DNA of 64,000 nucleotides, taken from positions 54,774,516-54,838,515 of the forward strand of contig OX457068.1 in NCBI GenBank assembly GCA_949752795.1, in the 5' to 3' direction. The notes under the pieces were generated by a model, which had not been told where the DNA came from, made no database searches, and saw nothing but the letters and a program-made list of their open reading frames with translations. The DNA is from Hyperoodon ampullatus. Taxonomy: Eukaryota > Chordata > Mammalia > Artiodactyla > Ziphiidae. A program made the position numbers and the translations under genes. Shown here one piece after another: positions 34,140-46,368 of this stretch. Within the stretch, counting starts at the first letter, position 1. Every line of letters begins with the position of its first letter.

Positions 34140-36140
34140 GTAAGACAGAGTTATCCAGTTCTCCTTCTGAATACTCCTTGATAATGACAGTCCCCTTCTT
34201 AAAAGCTGACAGTTCTTAATTATAGCATTGAATTCTGAATTATCACTTAGAGCCTTAAAATATTCTTCACACTAGCAATAGGTGTCAATTCTAGCTCTTT
34301 TTCCTAACTTACGTACTATAAACCCCTCTCTATCTGGGCCAATCCTTTTCTCAGAGCAAAGTTATCCTACACTTGGGCTCCATCATCCATGGGGTTATTC
34401 CTCTGCTCTTTTATGCAGGATCAAGCCACTCTCCAATGTCCTTTATTAAACCCTCCTTCACACCTTCTTGACTCATAATGGTTTCCTTCTCATTGTCCCC
34501 TAAGGCGTGTTGTTCTGGACATTCACTTGTTTTGTAAGGTGTTAGTAGTTACACTTTTACCATTTGGTAGCTTCACCTATAGCTGTATGATAAACAATGT
34601 GAGGGTAATAGCTGCTTCTTCTTTCTGTTCTTGGTGCTGTCATGCAGTGCCTGGGTCAGGAGGAATCACAACTAGGTACTCAGAAAGGCCATGCTGGTTA
34701 GACAGGTTTGCCTCTTGGTGTAAGAATCATTATACACTTGCATTTTCCTTATAAGATTGTCAATTAAATAACATTGCCAAAGCCTCCAAGTCACCAAAGA
34801 ACCCAGAGCAGTGGTTTATTTTAGTCTTTAAAGAATAAGTAAATTTATTTGCCTGCTCATCTCTGAAATTCATGAATCCTTTTGATTGAGCAGCTTCCTT
34901 ACAACTCATGCGTCTCTTCTTCTTAGTTGGTATTGTGAGGAATTCTGGAGCCTTTTTCCCATCTGCCGGGTACTTTTCTTTGGTAGAAAAAGAAAAAAAA
35001 AAACATTTAAGTTTGGGATGAAGGGTTAATTGTTTCACCTATATGACAGCAGAAATCCCTTAAAGATTTGCATTACACCCTGCCTTAATAAGTTGCCTCT
35101 CTCTCCTCACACAGACATGGGCCTGTTTCTTTCTGTGAGGCAGTAGATCTGGTGATCTGGTTATATGGAATCAAAATCCCCTCTAGTTCAGAACACAATG
35201 AAAATTTAGAGGCTTTGTCTTTAGGGCCCAACAAAAACACTGGAATCTTGTTTGATAATATTATCTTCTTCCTTTTTAATTTATTTTCAGAATACTTTCT
35301 GAAAATTGAAATCCTTTATCTTAGAGCCAGAGATCTTAGCTTTCACCAAGTTGCCCTTTAAATATGAATAAGAGCTGGTGTCTGATGCTACCTTTCTTAT
35401 ATTTGCCTGGGCTACTTGACTGCATAGTATTTTGTGGTGCTGTTCTTAAAAGACAGCTTTCTTCTCTTATCCTCAGTGAATAATTTTCTTTGTAGCCTAT
35501 GGGGGTTTAGAGACATATTTTCCATTTTATTTTCATCTTCCTGGTCAGGTTGAAGTTATAAAGGTTATCATAATTACAATTAGAATTAATTCCATGTCTT
35601 TTGGTTAGAATAGTATTATTTGAATTATCAACAGTAGTTTCAAAAAATAGGACTTTACATTATAGTTTCGTTCCCCTGTAGTATTTAATCAAGGACTCCT
35701 CTTGTCAATCAATCAGTTTATTTGCATTTATATTACATTGTTCAGGCAGGGGTGTGTGATTGTGTAACATGTGCACACACACACACATATTCTCCCCTCC
35801 TGTCACTCCCTATCCTCCTATCAAAGGGCCTAAAATGGTAAAAGTGCCAGAACAGAGCAGGAAATGATCAAACAGCTATGTGTCTAACTTTTAAAATTGA
35901 AAATATCAAACAATGAAAGAATTTTATTGCATGTTAGATAACATTAGCAACAATGAGATCCTTTATGAACATTTTGGTTACGCATTGTGATATTATGAAG
36001 CTACTTTTTAACCTGAATTGCATAGCTATACAACCAGTTCAGCAGTGTTGATTGGTTGAACTTACTGTTTAGGAGAGTTCAAAGAAGTCTTGCCCACAGA
36101 ATTTGCCAGGCAAGCAGTCATGAAACAATAACCATCCACT
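34140..36140. other. No gene or clear repeat
   Basis: Frames at 34527-34754, 34760-35038 and 35152-35361 resemble no known family. A CA run lies near 35776-35788. I see no exon-like structure. Confidence 0.45.
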
Positions 36141-36142
36141 TG

Positions 36143-36482
36143 GACTGAATTGCATTATCCCTCCAAATTCACATGTTGAAGCCTTAACCCCCACCCTGTG
36201 ACTATTGAAGGTCTTTAAAGGGGTGCTTAAAGTTAGATGAAGTCATAAAAGTAGAGCTTTTATCTGATAGACCTGGTGCCCTTATAAGAAAAGTAAGAGA
36301 CATTAGGATACAGCAATTAGGCAGCCATCTGCAAACGAAGAATAGAGCTCTCACCAGAACTTGACCATGCTGGTACTCTGATCTCAGATTTCCAGTTTCC
36401 AGAGCTATGAGAAAATTAACTTCTCTTGTTTAATCCACCCAGCCTATGATATTTAGTTTTGACAATATGAGATAACTAATAT
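36143..36482 (+). mobile_element. MLT1-type LTR (ERVL-MaLR)
   Basis: CCTCCAAATTCACATGTTGA, AGCCTTAACCCCCACCCTGT, GGTGCCCTTATAAGAAAAGT, then TTTCCAGTTTCCAGAGCTAT and GTTTAATCCACCCAGCCTAT follow the MLT1 consensus in sense. It is a solitary LTR without internal sequence. Opposite orientation to the related LTR at 24834. Confidence 0.8.
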
Positions 36483-36484
36483 AT

Positions 36485-37260
36485 TCTCAACATATAGAAA
36501 AAAGTTGTAATACTTTCCAAATACCAAGAAGACATAATCAACAAAGTAGAACAGAATGTGGCTTGAGTATCTGGAGTCTCAAAGATAATTGGAATGTTAC
36601 CTTAGAGTTAAAGCAGATAGAATTTGGATAGGTGGACACAAAATCCTTACAAAAAATAAGATGATGGAAAAGTATAAAATTTATTTGATAACAATTGTGA
36701 AACTGATTCTTTCAGATAAAAATATTTATTTGTCACAAGCATATAAATAGTAATAAAAGACATTGAGTGTACGACCAGCGGCCAAGTCTCCCCACTTGAC
36801 ATTCTGATGATAGAAAAGAAACAGTGGAGAATAAAAAGTAAACAGTGAATGCTTGGGCTACACCCTGAGGTAGGCAGGATATACCTAGGCAACTACATTA
36901 ACTGTTATTACATCCCTGAAGTCATGGTAGTAAAAGAATGTGAGATTGCACCCAAGTAAAGATTGCACCTGAGATTTGCAGGAAAACTTCCAAGCAAAAT
37001 TTCCTACAGAGATGCTAGAGAGAGGATTATCACAGATTTCAATGTGGGAATAAATCTGTGTTGTTTCCAGACATTGTAATAGGAATTAGAGACATCTGGC
37101 TTGATATTTGTTCTCTTCTTTTGCCCTGTGTTTTGTGTCCTGAGACTTCTCTTGGAGTGGAGAGAAGAATAGATAAGAAGAATGACATACATGTTCCTTT
37201 GTTCTCACACAGGAAAACTGTTTTTATCTCACTAGAAGATGTAGGTGAAAAGTGTAGTGA
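36485..37260. other. No gene or clear repeat
   Basis: Unique-looking sequence. Overlapping frames on both strands at 37004-37345 are mutual shadows with no family signal. Confidence 0.4.
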
Positions 37261-37261
37261 T

Positions 37262-37440
37262 GGGAAGAATATTGGGTTTGAAGCCAGAAAAACCAATGTG
37301 CAAATGCTGGATAAGCTATATAGCAACTCTCAGTTCTTGAGTTAGATTTTTAACCTCTGAGCTCAGGTCTCCTCATCTGAAAAGATATATAATCAGGTTA
37401 CCTTGATAATTACATAAGCTTAGATATAAATTGACAAAAT
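37262..37440 (+). mobile_element. MIR SINE
   Basis: GGGTTTGAAGCCAGAAAAAC, then TTAACCTCTGAGCTCAGGTC, TCCTCATCTGAAAAGATATA and GATAATTACATAAGCTTAGA, in MIR sense order. Confidence 0.65.
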
Positions 37441-37444
37441 GTAA

Positions 37445-38565
37445 TAAAAATCACATGATAGATACTTCATAAATTTGACGGTTTTAAAAAATTTCTCTCC
37501 CTTTCACTTTCACTTTGATTTATGTGGTGGTGATGGACTCCCATTTTAGAGAGTAAGCTGGATTTATTTTACAGTATATTTCCAACAAAAATATAACTCA
37601 TCCACATCATCCCCCCAAATGGCTAAGTATAGTTTGTTATAAACATGAAATGATTTTCAGGCATTAAAATTAAAATATAAATTACTAATAATGAAAAGTA
37701 TAATATGTATGTATTATTTTGATAAATATAAATTCCCCAAAATAGTCAAGTATCATGATCTAATTATTTTTAACAACATGGTTTCTTCTGAAAATATGAA
37801 TGTGTTAAAATCAACAGTAGCACACATAAATGAAATATTGCTCTTAATATCCATCTTTAGAAGTGTCAATGATCCCTTGTAATCCCACTGCCTTTTTATG
37901 AAAAGCATCTCCATAAGATACAAAGTTCCCAGGCCTAGCCTTCCAGCTTTGTTACTATTCCCCCATATACCACTTTGTAAATGTCCATTTGCTTGTAATG
38001 ACAATTTATGTCACTGTGCATTATACAGATGGCCTAATTCAAGGCCAGTCATCCAGTGGAGATGTCTTCACTTCAAAGGAAGTTGGTTAATGGTTGGAAC
38101 TAGGGTGTTTTATTGTACCATAACATTGAACTGTATTTTCTACAATGTCTTTTTACTGACTGTGCCTAAAAACATTTTATTATGTTTAATCATATACACT
38201 CATTCTCATTAGAACTTTATCATTTCCCTTGTAGTTCTACCTGCCCAGTGCCAGCAATGCTTTGGGTTTCTTAACACTGCACTAAGAGAAGTATTGGTTT
38301 TAAAATGAAAATCCTTATTACTCATTAGGTGTCCAGTGATTTAAATAGATGATATGTACCATCCTTCATTGAAAGAGACAGAGCCCCTGGTCAGGGCCTA
38401 ACACATATGGAAGCAAAGAGGAGGAAGCTATAGGATTTTAGGAGCTCCAACAGCCTCTGCTGTGTTCCTCCCACGCCAGTCTCTCCAATTCCAACTGCAA
38501 CTTCTTCCGGCATGAAAGTTGATTCCTGGCATTCCTTCGAAAGACCTCACTGACTTTCATTTCAT
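37445..38565. other. No gene or clear repeat
   Basis: AT-rich sequence. The frame at 37898-38212 (104 codons) has many cysteines but no recognisable domain or signal and is probably chance. Confidence 0.4.
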
Positions 38566-38629
38566 TTGTTCACTCATTTATTCATTCATTCTATTAGTTT
38601 TATAAAAACCTTGGAACAGCAATCATATC

Positions 38630-39080
38630 TTTTGGTTTCTATTCGGTTCTTCAAATTCAATGATGAATTATTCACTGTTATTAACACTAAAGCGAATGAT
38701 GTATAGTGGAGACACAATATACAAACAATTACAAAACATGATTTTTAAGATCTCTAATAGCTATATGAACAAAATGTTTCTGGAGTACAAGGAAATTTCA
38801 GAGGTTTCACTGAGGAAGTCACAGGTACACAGGTTAGCAAAGGTGGCCGACTTGACTGAAGAGAGTCATAAGAATAGCATGTGGAAAGGATGTGTGAGAA
38901 ATCCTGGCATGTTTAAATAAGAGTGAATAGGTTTAAGTAGATTTAGCAGCTTTGTGAAATAAAACAGTAAAGGCTATATGGTAGGTCAGTGCTGGATGGG
39001 ATCAAAGATGGGTTGAGACTTACGGATGGAGAGTGAGCCAGAGTCAGGTACAGGTTTATATTGTGACTACTGTTAGGAAA
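38630..39080 (-). mobile_element. L2 LINE fragment
   Basis: GGAAAGGATGTGTGAGAAAT, CCTGGCATGTTTAAATAAGA and GGTAGGTCAGTGCTGGATGG correspond in order to the reverse-strand L2 (GCAAAGGCCCTGAG, GCATGGCATGTTCAAGG, and following). Diverged. The 86-codon frame here is a shadow. Confidence 0.45.
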
Positions 39081-39084
39081 TGAT

Positions 39085-39903
39085 AGGAATAATGCTTGAA
39101 GTATTTTGGAGCAATGGTATTGTTATAAATATCAAAGTTCCTTGCACCAAAATAGTATCATTAAATGGACTATCTTGATGAGTAATGTAGTAACTACTGC
39201 ATGCATCCTAGCATCTCTCCCCCACATCTTTGTCAAGCTATAAAAAACATTGAGTTAATCGTTCCCATCAAAACTGATAATATGGTGTAACTGTCATCAA
39301 TTCAGTATCAGCTGGAAGAATGAATACTTATACTATTGAATTCCCCTCCTGAAAGAACAGCTGAGAATAAAAACTGAAAGAAAAGAAAATCAATTTTCTG
39401 CCAAATTCCCTTCAAAATCTATTTTATATCTAAAAGCCACATAGCATAGAATAATTAATTGATTTAATGACTGAAGGTAAAATTTGTATGAAATTTACCA
39501 CCAAGAATTCACCAAGAAGTTGTTTATTAAAAAATACAGATTTTATGGGTTTGAGATTTTTCTAAGGTCAAAGTGGCTTACTTTGCAAATTTTCCATTCT
39601 ATAATTCTGATCAGTTACTATTGCTTTCAATTTTAAGGTCTATATCACAGTTTAAAAAAAAATGTTTTGGAGCCAGCACAGTAATATATTGTGAGAAGAT
39701 TACAGTCTTTCCACTAGGTTATTACTAAGTTCTCAAGAGGTGTACTAACCATCTTATTTCATTTGTGAATTGCATCTCCAGTGGAATATTCATTCCTCTT
39801 TGTCTTTTCTGCTTTTCTACTAGTAGCTCAGAGATACATTTATCACTAATTCTCAGAAGTTTTGCAAATTCTTATTGTACACATATCTCAGAATAATATT
39901 TTT
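39085..39903. other. No gene or clear repeat
   Basis: AT-rich unique-looking sequence directly left of L1 element 2. Confidence 0.45.
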
Positions 39904-41164
39904 ACACATTGTGGGTTTTTTTTTAACTTTTTATTGGAGGATAATTGTTTTACAATGGTGTGTTAGTTTCTGCTTTACAACAAAGTGAATCAGTCATACA
40001 TATATATAAATATATATCCCCATATCTTTTCCCTCTTGCGTCTGCCTTCTTCCCACCCTCCTTATTCCACCCTTCTAGCTGATCACAAAGCACCCAGCTG
40101 ATCTCCCTGTGATATGCGACTGCTTCCCAATAGCTATCTACTTTATATTTAGTAGTGTATATATGTCTATATATAAACTACCACTCTCTCACTTTGTCCC
40201 AGCTTACTGTTCCCACTCTCTGTGTCCTCAAATCCATTCTCTAGTAGGTCTGCGTCTTTATTCCCATTGTGCCCCTAGGTTCTTCATGCTTCTATTTTTT
40301 TTTCAGATTCCATAACTATGTATTACCATATGGTATTTCTTTTTCTCTTTCTAACTTACTTCACTCTGTATGACAGACACTAGGTCCATCCACCTCACTG
40401 CAAATAACTCAATTTTGTTTCTTTTATGGCTGAGTAATATTCCATCATATATAAGTGCCAACTCTTCTTTATCCATTCATCTGTTGATGGACACTTAGGT
40501 TGCTTCCATGTCCTGGCTATTGCAAACAGAGCTGCAATGAACATTGTGGTATATGACTCTTTTTGAATTATGTTTTTCTCAGGGTATATGTCTAATAGTG
40601 GGATTGCTGGGTCATATTGGAGTTCTATACTTAGATTTTAAGGAACCTCCATACTGTTCTCCATAGTGGCTGTATCAATTTACATTCCTACCAAGAGCGT
40701 ATGAGAGTTCTCTTTTCTCCACACCCTCTACAGCATTCATTGCTTGCAGATTTTTTGATGATGGCCATTCTGACCAGTGTGAGATGATATTGCATTTTGG
40801 TTTTGATTTGCATTTGTCTAATGATTAATGATGTTGAGAATATTTTCATTTGTTTGTTGGCAATCTGTATATCTTCTTTGGAGAAATGTTTATTTAGGTC
40901 TTCTGCCAATTTTTGGATTGGGTTTTTTGTTTCTTTGATATTGAGCTGCATGAGCTACTTGTAAATTTTGGAGATTAATCCTTTGTCAGTTGCTTCATTT
41001 GCAAATATTTTCTCCCATTCTGAGGGCTGTCTTTTCATCTTGTTTATGGTTTCCTATGCTGTGTAAAAGCTTTTAAGTTTCGTTAGGTCCGATTTGTTTA
41101 TTTTTGTTTTTATTTCCACTTCTCTAGGAGCTGGGTCAAAAAGGATCTTACTGTGACTTATTTA

Positions 41165-41389
41165 TTACAGTGTTCTGCCTAAGTTTTCCTCTAAGAGTTT
41201 CATAGTGCCTGGATTTACATTTAGGTCTTTAATCCATTTTGAGTTTATTTTTGTGTATGGTGTTAGGGAGTGTTCTAATTTCATTCTTTTACAATGTAAG
41301 TGTCCAGTTTTCCCAGCACCACTTATTGAAGAGGCTGTCTTTCCTCCATTGTATATTGTTGCCTCCTTTATCAAAGATAATATGACCAA
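41165..41389 (-). pseudogene. L1 ORF2 C-terminal fragment, element 2
   Basis: 74 codons, with [40 protein letters not shown] and EENLGRTL. This is the region after the reverse transcriptase core. The first part is out of the native frame. Confidence 0.75.
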
Positions 41390-41551
41390 TTGTGCATGGG
41401 GTTATCTCTGGGCTTTCTATCCTGTTCCATTGATCTTTATTTCTGTTTTTGTGCCAGTACCATACCCTTTTGATTGTTGTAGCTTTGTAGTATAGTCTGA
41501 AGTGTGAGAGCCTGATTCCTTCAACTCCATTTTTCTTTCTCAAGATTGGTT

Positions 41552-41760
41552 GGGGCTTCCTTGGTGGTACAGTGGTTGAGGGTCCGCCTGCTGATGCAGG
41601 AGACATGGTTTTATTCCCTGGTCCAGGAAGATCCCACATGTCGTGGAGTGGCTGGGACTGTGGGCCATGGCCACTGAGCTTGCATGTCCAGAGCCTATGC
41701 TCTGCAATGGGAGAGGCCACAACAGTGAGAGGCCCACATACTGGAAAAAAAAAAAAAAAA
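41552..41760 (+). mobile_element. CHR SINE, short form, in L1 element 2
   Basis: Plus-strand copy, moderately diverged (TTGGTGGTACAGTGGTTGAG), with an A tail of about 18. Target copies are AAGATTGGTT at 41542-41551 and AAGATTGCTT at the tail end, which restores the L1 text CTCAAGATTGCTTTGGCTAT. Inserted after L1 element 2. Confidence 0.95.
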
Positions 41761-42065
41761 AGATTGCTTTGGCTATCCAGGGTCTTTGTGTTTCCATAAA
41801 AATTGTGAAATTTTTGTTCTAGTTCTGTGAAAAATACCAGTAGCAGTTTGATAGGGATTGCATTGAATCTATAGATTGATTTGAGGAGTATAGTCATTTT
41901 CACAATGTTGATCCTTCCAATTCAAGAAAATGGTGTATCTCTCCACTATTTGTATTACCTTTAATTACTTCATCAGTGTCTTATAATTTTCTGCACACAG
42001 GTCCCTTGTCTCCTTAGGTAGGTTTATTGCTAGGTATTTTATTCTTCATGTTGCGATGGTAAATG

Positions 42066-42594
42066 CTACTGTTTTCTTAGTTTCACCTTCAGATTTTTCT
42101 TCATTAGTGTATAGGAATGCAAGAGATTTCTGTACATAATTTTGTATACTGCTACTTTACCATATTCACTGATTAGCTCTAGTAGTTTTCTGGTAGCATC
42201 TTTAGGATACTCTATGTATAGTATCATGTCATCTGCAGAGAGTGACAGCTTTACTTCTTCTTTTTGTGATTTGGATTCCATTTATTTCTTTTTCTTCTTT
42301 GATTGCTGTGGCAAAAACTTCCAAAACTATGTTGAATAATAGTAGTGAGAGTGGGCAACCTTGTCTTTTTCCTGATCTTAGTGGAAATGGTTTCAGTTTT
42401 TCACCATTGAGGATGATGTTGGCTGTGGGTTTGTCATATATGGCCTTTATTATGTTGAGGTAAGTTCCCTCTACATCTACTTTCTGGAGGGTTTTTATCA
42501 TGAATGGGTGTTGAATTTTGTCAAAAGCTTTCTCTGCATCTATTGAGATTATCATATGGTTTTTCTCCTTCAAATTGTTAATATAGTGTATCAC
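42066..42594 (-). pseudogene. L1 reverse transcriptase core, element 2
   Basis: Two overlapping frames (42229-42594 and 42066-42281, shifted by one frameshift) cover the RT palm. The first has [18 protein letters not shown] and [16 protein letters not shown]. The second has the catalytic box as [14 protein letters not shown], with both aspartates kept but the aromatic residue before ADD changed to serine. Upstream and downstream frames are broken, so no full RT can be made. Confidence 0.85.
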
Positions 42595-42944
42595 GTTGAT
42601 TGATTTTCATATATTGATGAATACTTGCATTCCTGAGATAAACCCCACTTGATCATGTTTCATGATCCTTTTAATGCGCTGTTGGATTCTTTTTCCTAGT
42701 ATTTTGTTGAGGATTTTTGCATCTGTGTTCATCAGTGATATTAGTCTGTAGTTTTCTTCTTTTGTGTGACATATTTGTCTGGTTATGTTATCAGGGTGAT
42801 GGTGGCCACATAGAATGAGTATGGGAGTGTTCTTCCCTCTGAAATATTTTGGAAGAGTTTGAGAAGGATAGGACTTAGCTCTTCTCTAAATGTTTGCTAG
42901 AATTCACCTGTGAAGCCATCTGGTCCTGACCTTTTTTGTTGGAA

Positions 42945-43164
42945 TTTTTTTTTTTTTTTTTTTTTTTTTTTGCGGTACGCAGGCCTCTCACTGCTGTGGC
43001 CTCTCCCATTGCAGAGCACAGGCTCCGGATGTGCAGGCTCAGCAGCCATGGCTCACGGGCCCAGCTGCTCCACGGCATGTGGGATCCTCCCGGACCAGGG
43101 TAGGAACCCGTGTCCCCTGCATCGGCAGGCAGACTCCCAACCACTGCGCCACCAGGGAAACCCC
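42945..43164 (-). mobile_element. CHR SINE, short form, in L1 element 2
   Basis: Reverse-strand copy. It has a T tail of about 28, then GCGGTACGCAGGCCTCTCAC to CACTGCGCCACCAGGGAAAC. It is flanked by TGTTGGAAT at 42937-42945 and 43165-43173. The long pure tail and near-consensus body suggest it is younger than the SINE at 41552. Confidence 0.97.
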
Positions 43165-43284
43165 TGTTGGAATATTTTTAATCACAGTTTCAATTTCAGT
43201 GCTTGTGATTGGTCTGTTTAGATTTCCTATTTCTTCCTGGTTCAGTCTCAGAAGGTTCTGCTTTTCTAATAATTTGTCCATTTT

Positions 43285-43512
43285 TTACAGGTTTTCCATT
43301 TTATTGGCATATAGATGCTTGTAGTAATCTCTCATGATCCTGTGTATTTCTGCAGTGTAAGTTGTTACTTCTCCTTTATCATTTCTAATTCTATTGATTT
43401 GAGTCTTCTCCCTTTGTTTCTTGATGAGTCTGGATAATGGTTCATCAATTTTGTTTATCTTCTCAAAGAACCAGCTTTTAGTTTTATTGGTCTTTGCTAT
43501 CTTTTCTTTCAT
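43285..43512 (-). pseudogene. L1 ORF2 linker/RT N-terminal fragment, element 2
   Basis: 75 codons with [34 protein letters not shown] and [13 protein letters not shown]. This is the conserved segment between endonuclease and RT in L1 ORF2. The SINE insertion at 42945 lies just downstream in coding order. Confidence 0.8.
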
Positions 43513-43861
43513 TTCTTTTTCATTTATTTCTGATCTGATCTTTATGATTTCTCTCCTTCTGCTAACTTTGGGTTTTTTTTTGGTTCTTCTTTCTCTAAAT
43601 CTTTAGGTGTAAGTTTAGTTGTTTATTTGAGATGTTTCTTGTTTCTTAAGGTAGGACTGTATTATAAACTTCCCTCTAACACTGCTTTTTCAGCATGCCA
43701 TAGCTTTTGCTTTGTAATGTTTCAATTGTCCTTTGCGTCTAGGTATTTTTTGATTTCCTCTTTGATTTATTCACTGATCTCTTGATTATTAAGTAGTGTA
43801 TTGTTTAGCCTCCATGTGTTTGTATTTTTTACAGATATTTTCCTGTAATTGATATCTAGTC

Positions 43862-44395
43862 TCATAGCATTTTTGTCAGAAAAGATACTTGATACAGTTT
43901 CAATTTTCTTAAATTTCCCAAGGCTTGGTTTTGACCCAAGATATGATCTACCCTAGAGAATGTTCCATGAACACTTGAGAAACAATTGTATTCTGTTGTT
44001 TTTGGTTGGAATGCCCTATAAATATCAGTTATGTCCATCTTGTTTAATGTATCATTTAAAACTTGTATTTCCTTATTTATTTTCATTTTGGATTATCTGT
44101 CCATTGGTGAAAGTAGGGTGTTAGTGTCCCCTACTCTGATTGTGTTACTACTGATTTCCGCCTTTATGACTTTTAGTATTTGCCTTATGTATTGGGATGC
44201 TCCTATGTTGGATGTGTAAATATTGACAATCGTTAAATCTTCTTCTTGGATTGATCCCTTGATCATTATGTACTGTCCTTCTTTGTCTCTTGTAATAATC
44301 TTTGTTTTAAGGTCTATTTTGTCTGATATGAGAATTGCTACTCCAGCTTTCTTTTGTTTTCCATTTGCATGGAATAGCTTTTTCCATCCTCTCAC
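43862..44395 (-). pseudogene. L1 ORF2 endonuclease domain fragments, element 2
   Basis: Frames at 44093-44395 (KKAGVAILISDKIDLKTKII, GSIQEEDLTIVNIYTSNIGA) and 43862-44086 (SSVHGTFSRVDHILGQ) cover the middle and end of the AP-like endonuclease that nicks target DNA. They are separated by stops. Further upstream, at 44426-44428, the catalytic glutamate codon in CLQETHF reads as glutamine. Nuclease activity would be lost even without the stops. Confidence 0.8.
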
Positions 44396-45510
44396 TTTCT
44401 ATGTGTCTGTAGTTCTGAAATGGGTCTGTTGTAGACAGCATATATATGGGTCTCATTTTTGTATCCATTCAGCCAGTCTATAACTTTTGGTTGGAGCATT
44501 TAATCCATTTACATTAAAGTAATTATCAATATGTATGTTCCTATTCCCATTTTCTTAATTGTTTTGGGTTTGTTATTGTAGGTGTTCTCTTTGTCTTGTG
44601 TTTCCTGCCTAGAGAAGTTCCTTTACCATTTGTTGTAAAGCTGGTTTGGTGGTGCTGAATTATCTTAGCTTTTACTTGTTTGTAAAGGTGTTAATTTCTC
44701 CATGAAATCTGAATGAGATCCTTGCTGGGTAGAGTAATCTTGGTTGTAGGTTTTTGCCTCTCATCACTTTTAATATATACTGCCACTCCCTTCTGGCTTG
44801 CAGAATTTCTGCTGAAAGATCAGCTGTTAATCTTATGGGCATTCTCTTATATGCTATTTGTTGTTTCTCCCTTGCTGCTTTTAATAATTTTTCTTTGTAT
44901 TAACTTTTGATAGTTTGATTAATATGTGCCTTGCCGTGTTTCTCCTTAGTTTTCTCCTGTATTGGACTCTCTGTGTTTTCTGGACTTGATTAATGATTTC
45001 TTTTCCCATATTAGGGAAGTTTTCAACTATAATCTCTTCAAATATTTTCTCAGTCACTTTCTTTTTCTCTTCTTCCTCTGGGACCCCTATAATTCAAATG
45101 TTGGTGTGTTTGATATCGTCCCAGAGGTCTCTGAGACAGTCCTCAATTCTTTTCATTCTATTTTTTTTTTATTCTGCTCTGCAGTAGTTATTTCCACTAT
45201 TTTATCTTCCAAGTCACTTATCTGTTCTTCTGCCTCAGTTATTCTGCTATTGATCCCTTCTACAGTATTTTTAATTTCATTTATTGTGTTCTTCATGACT
45301 GCTTGTTTGGTCTTTAGTTCTTCTAGGTCCTTGTTAAACGTTTCTTTTATTTTCTACCTTCTAATTCCAAGATTTTGGATCATCTCTACTATCATTATTC
45401 TGAATTCTTTTTCAAGTAGACTGCTATTTCCTCTTCATTTTTTAGGTCTGTTGGGTCTTTACCTTGCTCCTTTTCGGCTGAGTGTTTCTTTTCTTCTCAT
45501 TTTGCTTAAC

Positions 45511-45807
45511 TTACTGCTTTTGGGGTTTCCTTTTTACAGGCCGCAGGTTCGTATTTCCTGTAGTTTTTGGTGTGTGTCCCCAGTGGCTAAGGTTGGTTCT
45601 GTGGGTTGTGTAGGCTTCCTGGTGGAGGGCACTAGTGTCTGTGTTCTGGTGGATGAGGCTGTATCTTGTCTTTCTGGTGGACAGGTCCACATCTGGTGGT
45701 GTGTTTTGGGCTGTCTGTGACCTTATTATGATTTTAGGAATCCTCTCTGCTAATGGGTGGTCTTGTGTTCCTGTCTTGCTAGTTCTTTGGCATAGGGTGT
45801 CCTGCAC
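45511..45807 (-). pseudogene. Open frame in L1 element 2 upstream of ORF1
   Basis: 98 codons within 5' UTR sequence, immediately upstream of the ORF1 start at about 45500. A homologous frame exists in element 1 (6447-6644), sharing MLGAGCQKTSKTG-like and HPLAERIPKIIIRSQT-like text. No known domain. Possibly just conserved non-coding sequence shared by copies. Confidence 0.4.
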
Positions 45808-45899
45808 TGTAGCTTTTTGTCGTTGAGTGGAGCTGGGTATTGGAGTTGAGATGGAGATCTCTGGGAGTTTGATGTTACCTGAAGCTAGCAGGTCTCTTG

Positions 45900-46299
45900 T
45901 AGACTAATGTAGACCAGTGTTCAGAACTTGGCTCTCCCACCTCAGCCCTGATGCCTGGCTGGAGCACAATAGCTTGTCCTCCACATGGCTCAGAATGAAA
46001 GGGAGGAAAAAGAAAGAAAAAGTTAAAATAAAATACAATTAAATTAAATTATATAAAAATTTATTAAAATGAAACAACAAAAAATAATTATTAAGTTTTT
46101 AAAAATGATTAAAAAGAAAGAAGGGAACAACCAAACCAAAAAAAAAAAAAATCCACCAATTATAACAAGTGCTGAAAACTAAACTAAAATAACAAAAAGA
46201 AAAACAAAAAATAACCAGACAGATGGTAAAACAAAGCTATGCAGAAAAATATCACACAAAGAAGCATACGCATACACATGCACAAAATGAGAAAAAGGG

Positions 46300-46368
<69 letters not shown>

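Noticed and set aside
41289..41903. 204-codon minus-strand frame
   Set aside because: A readthrough of L1 ORF2 remnants across an inserted SINE. Not a gene.
44962..45720. 252-codon plus-strand frame with hydrophobic stretches, looks membrane-like
   Set aside because: It is the antisense of L1 ORF1. The antisense of A-rich ORF1 gives Phe/Leu/Ser-rich frames that imitate membrane proteins. The same shadow recurs at 58541 and 6120.
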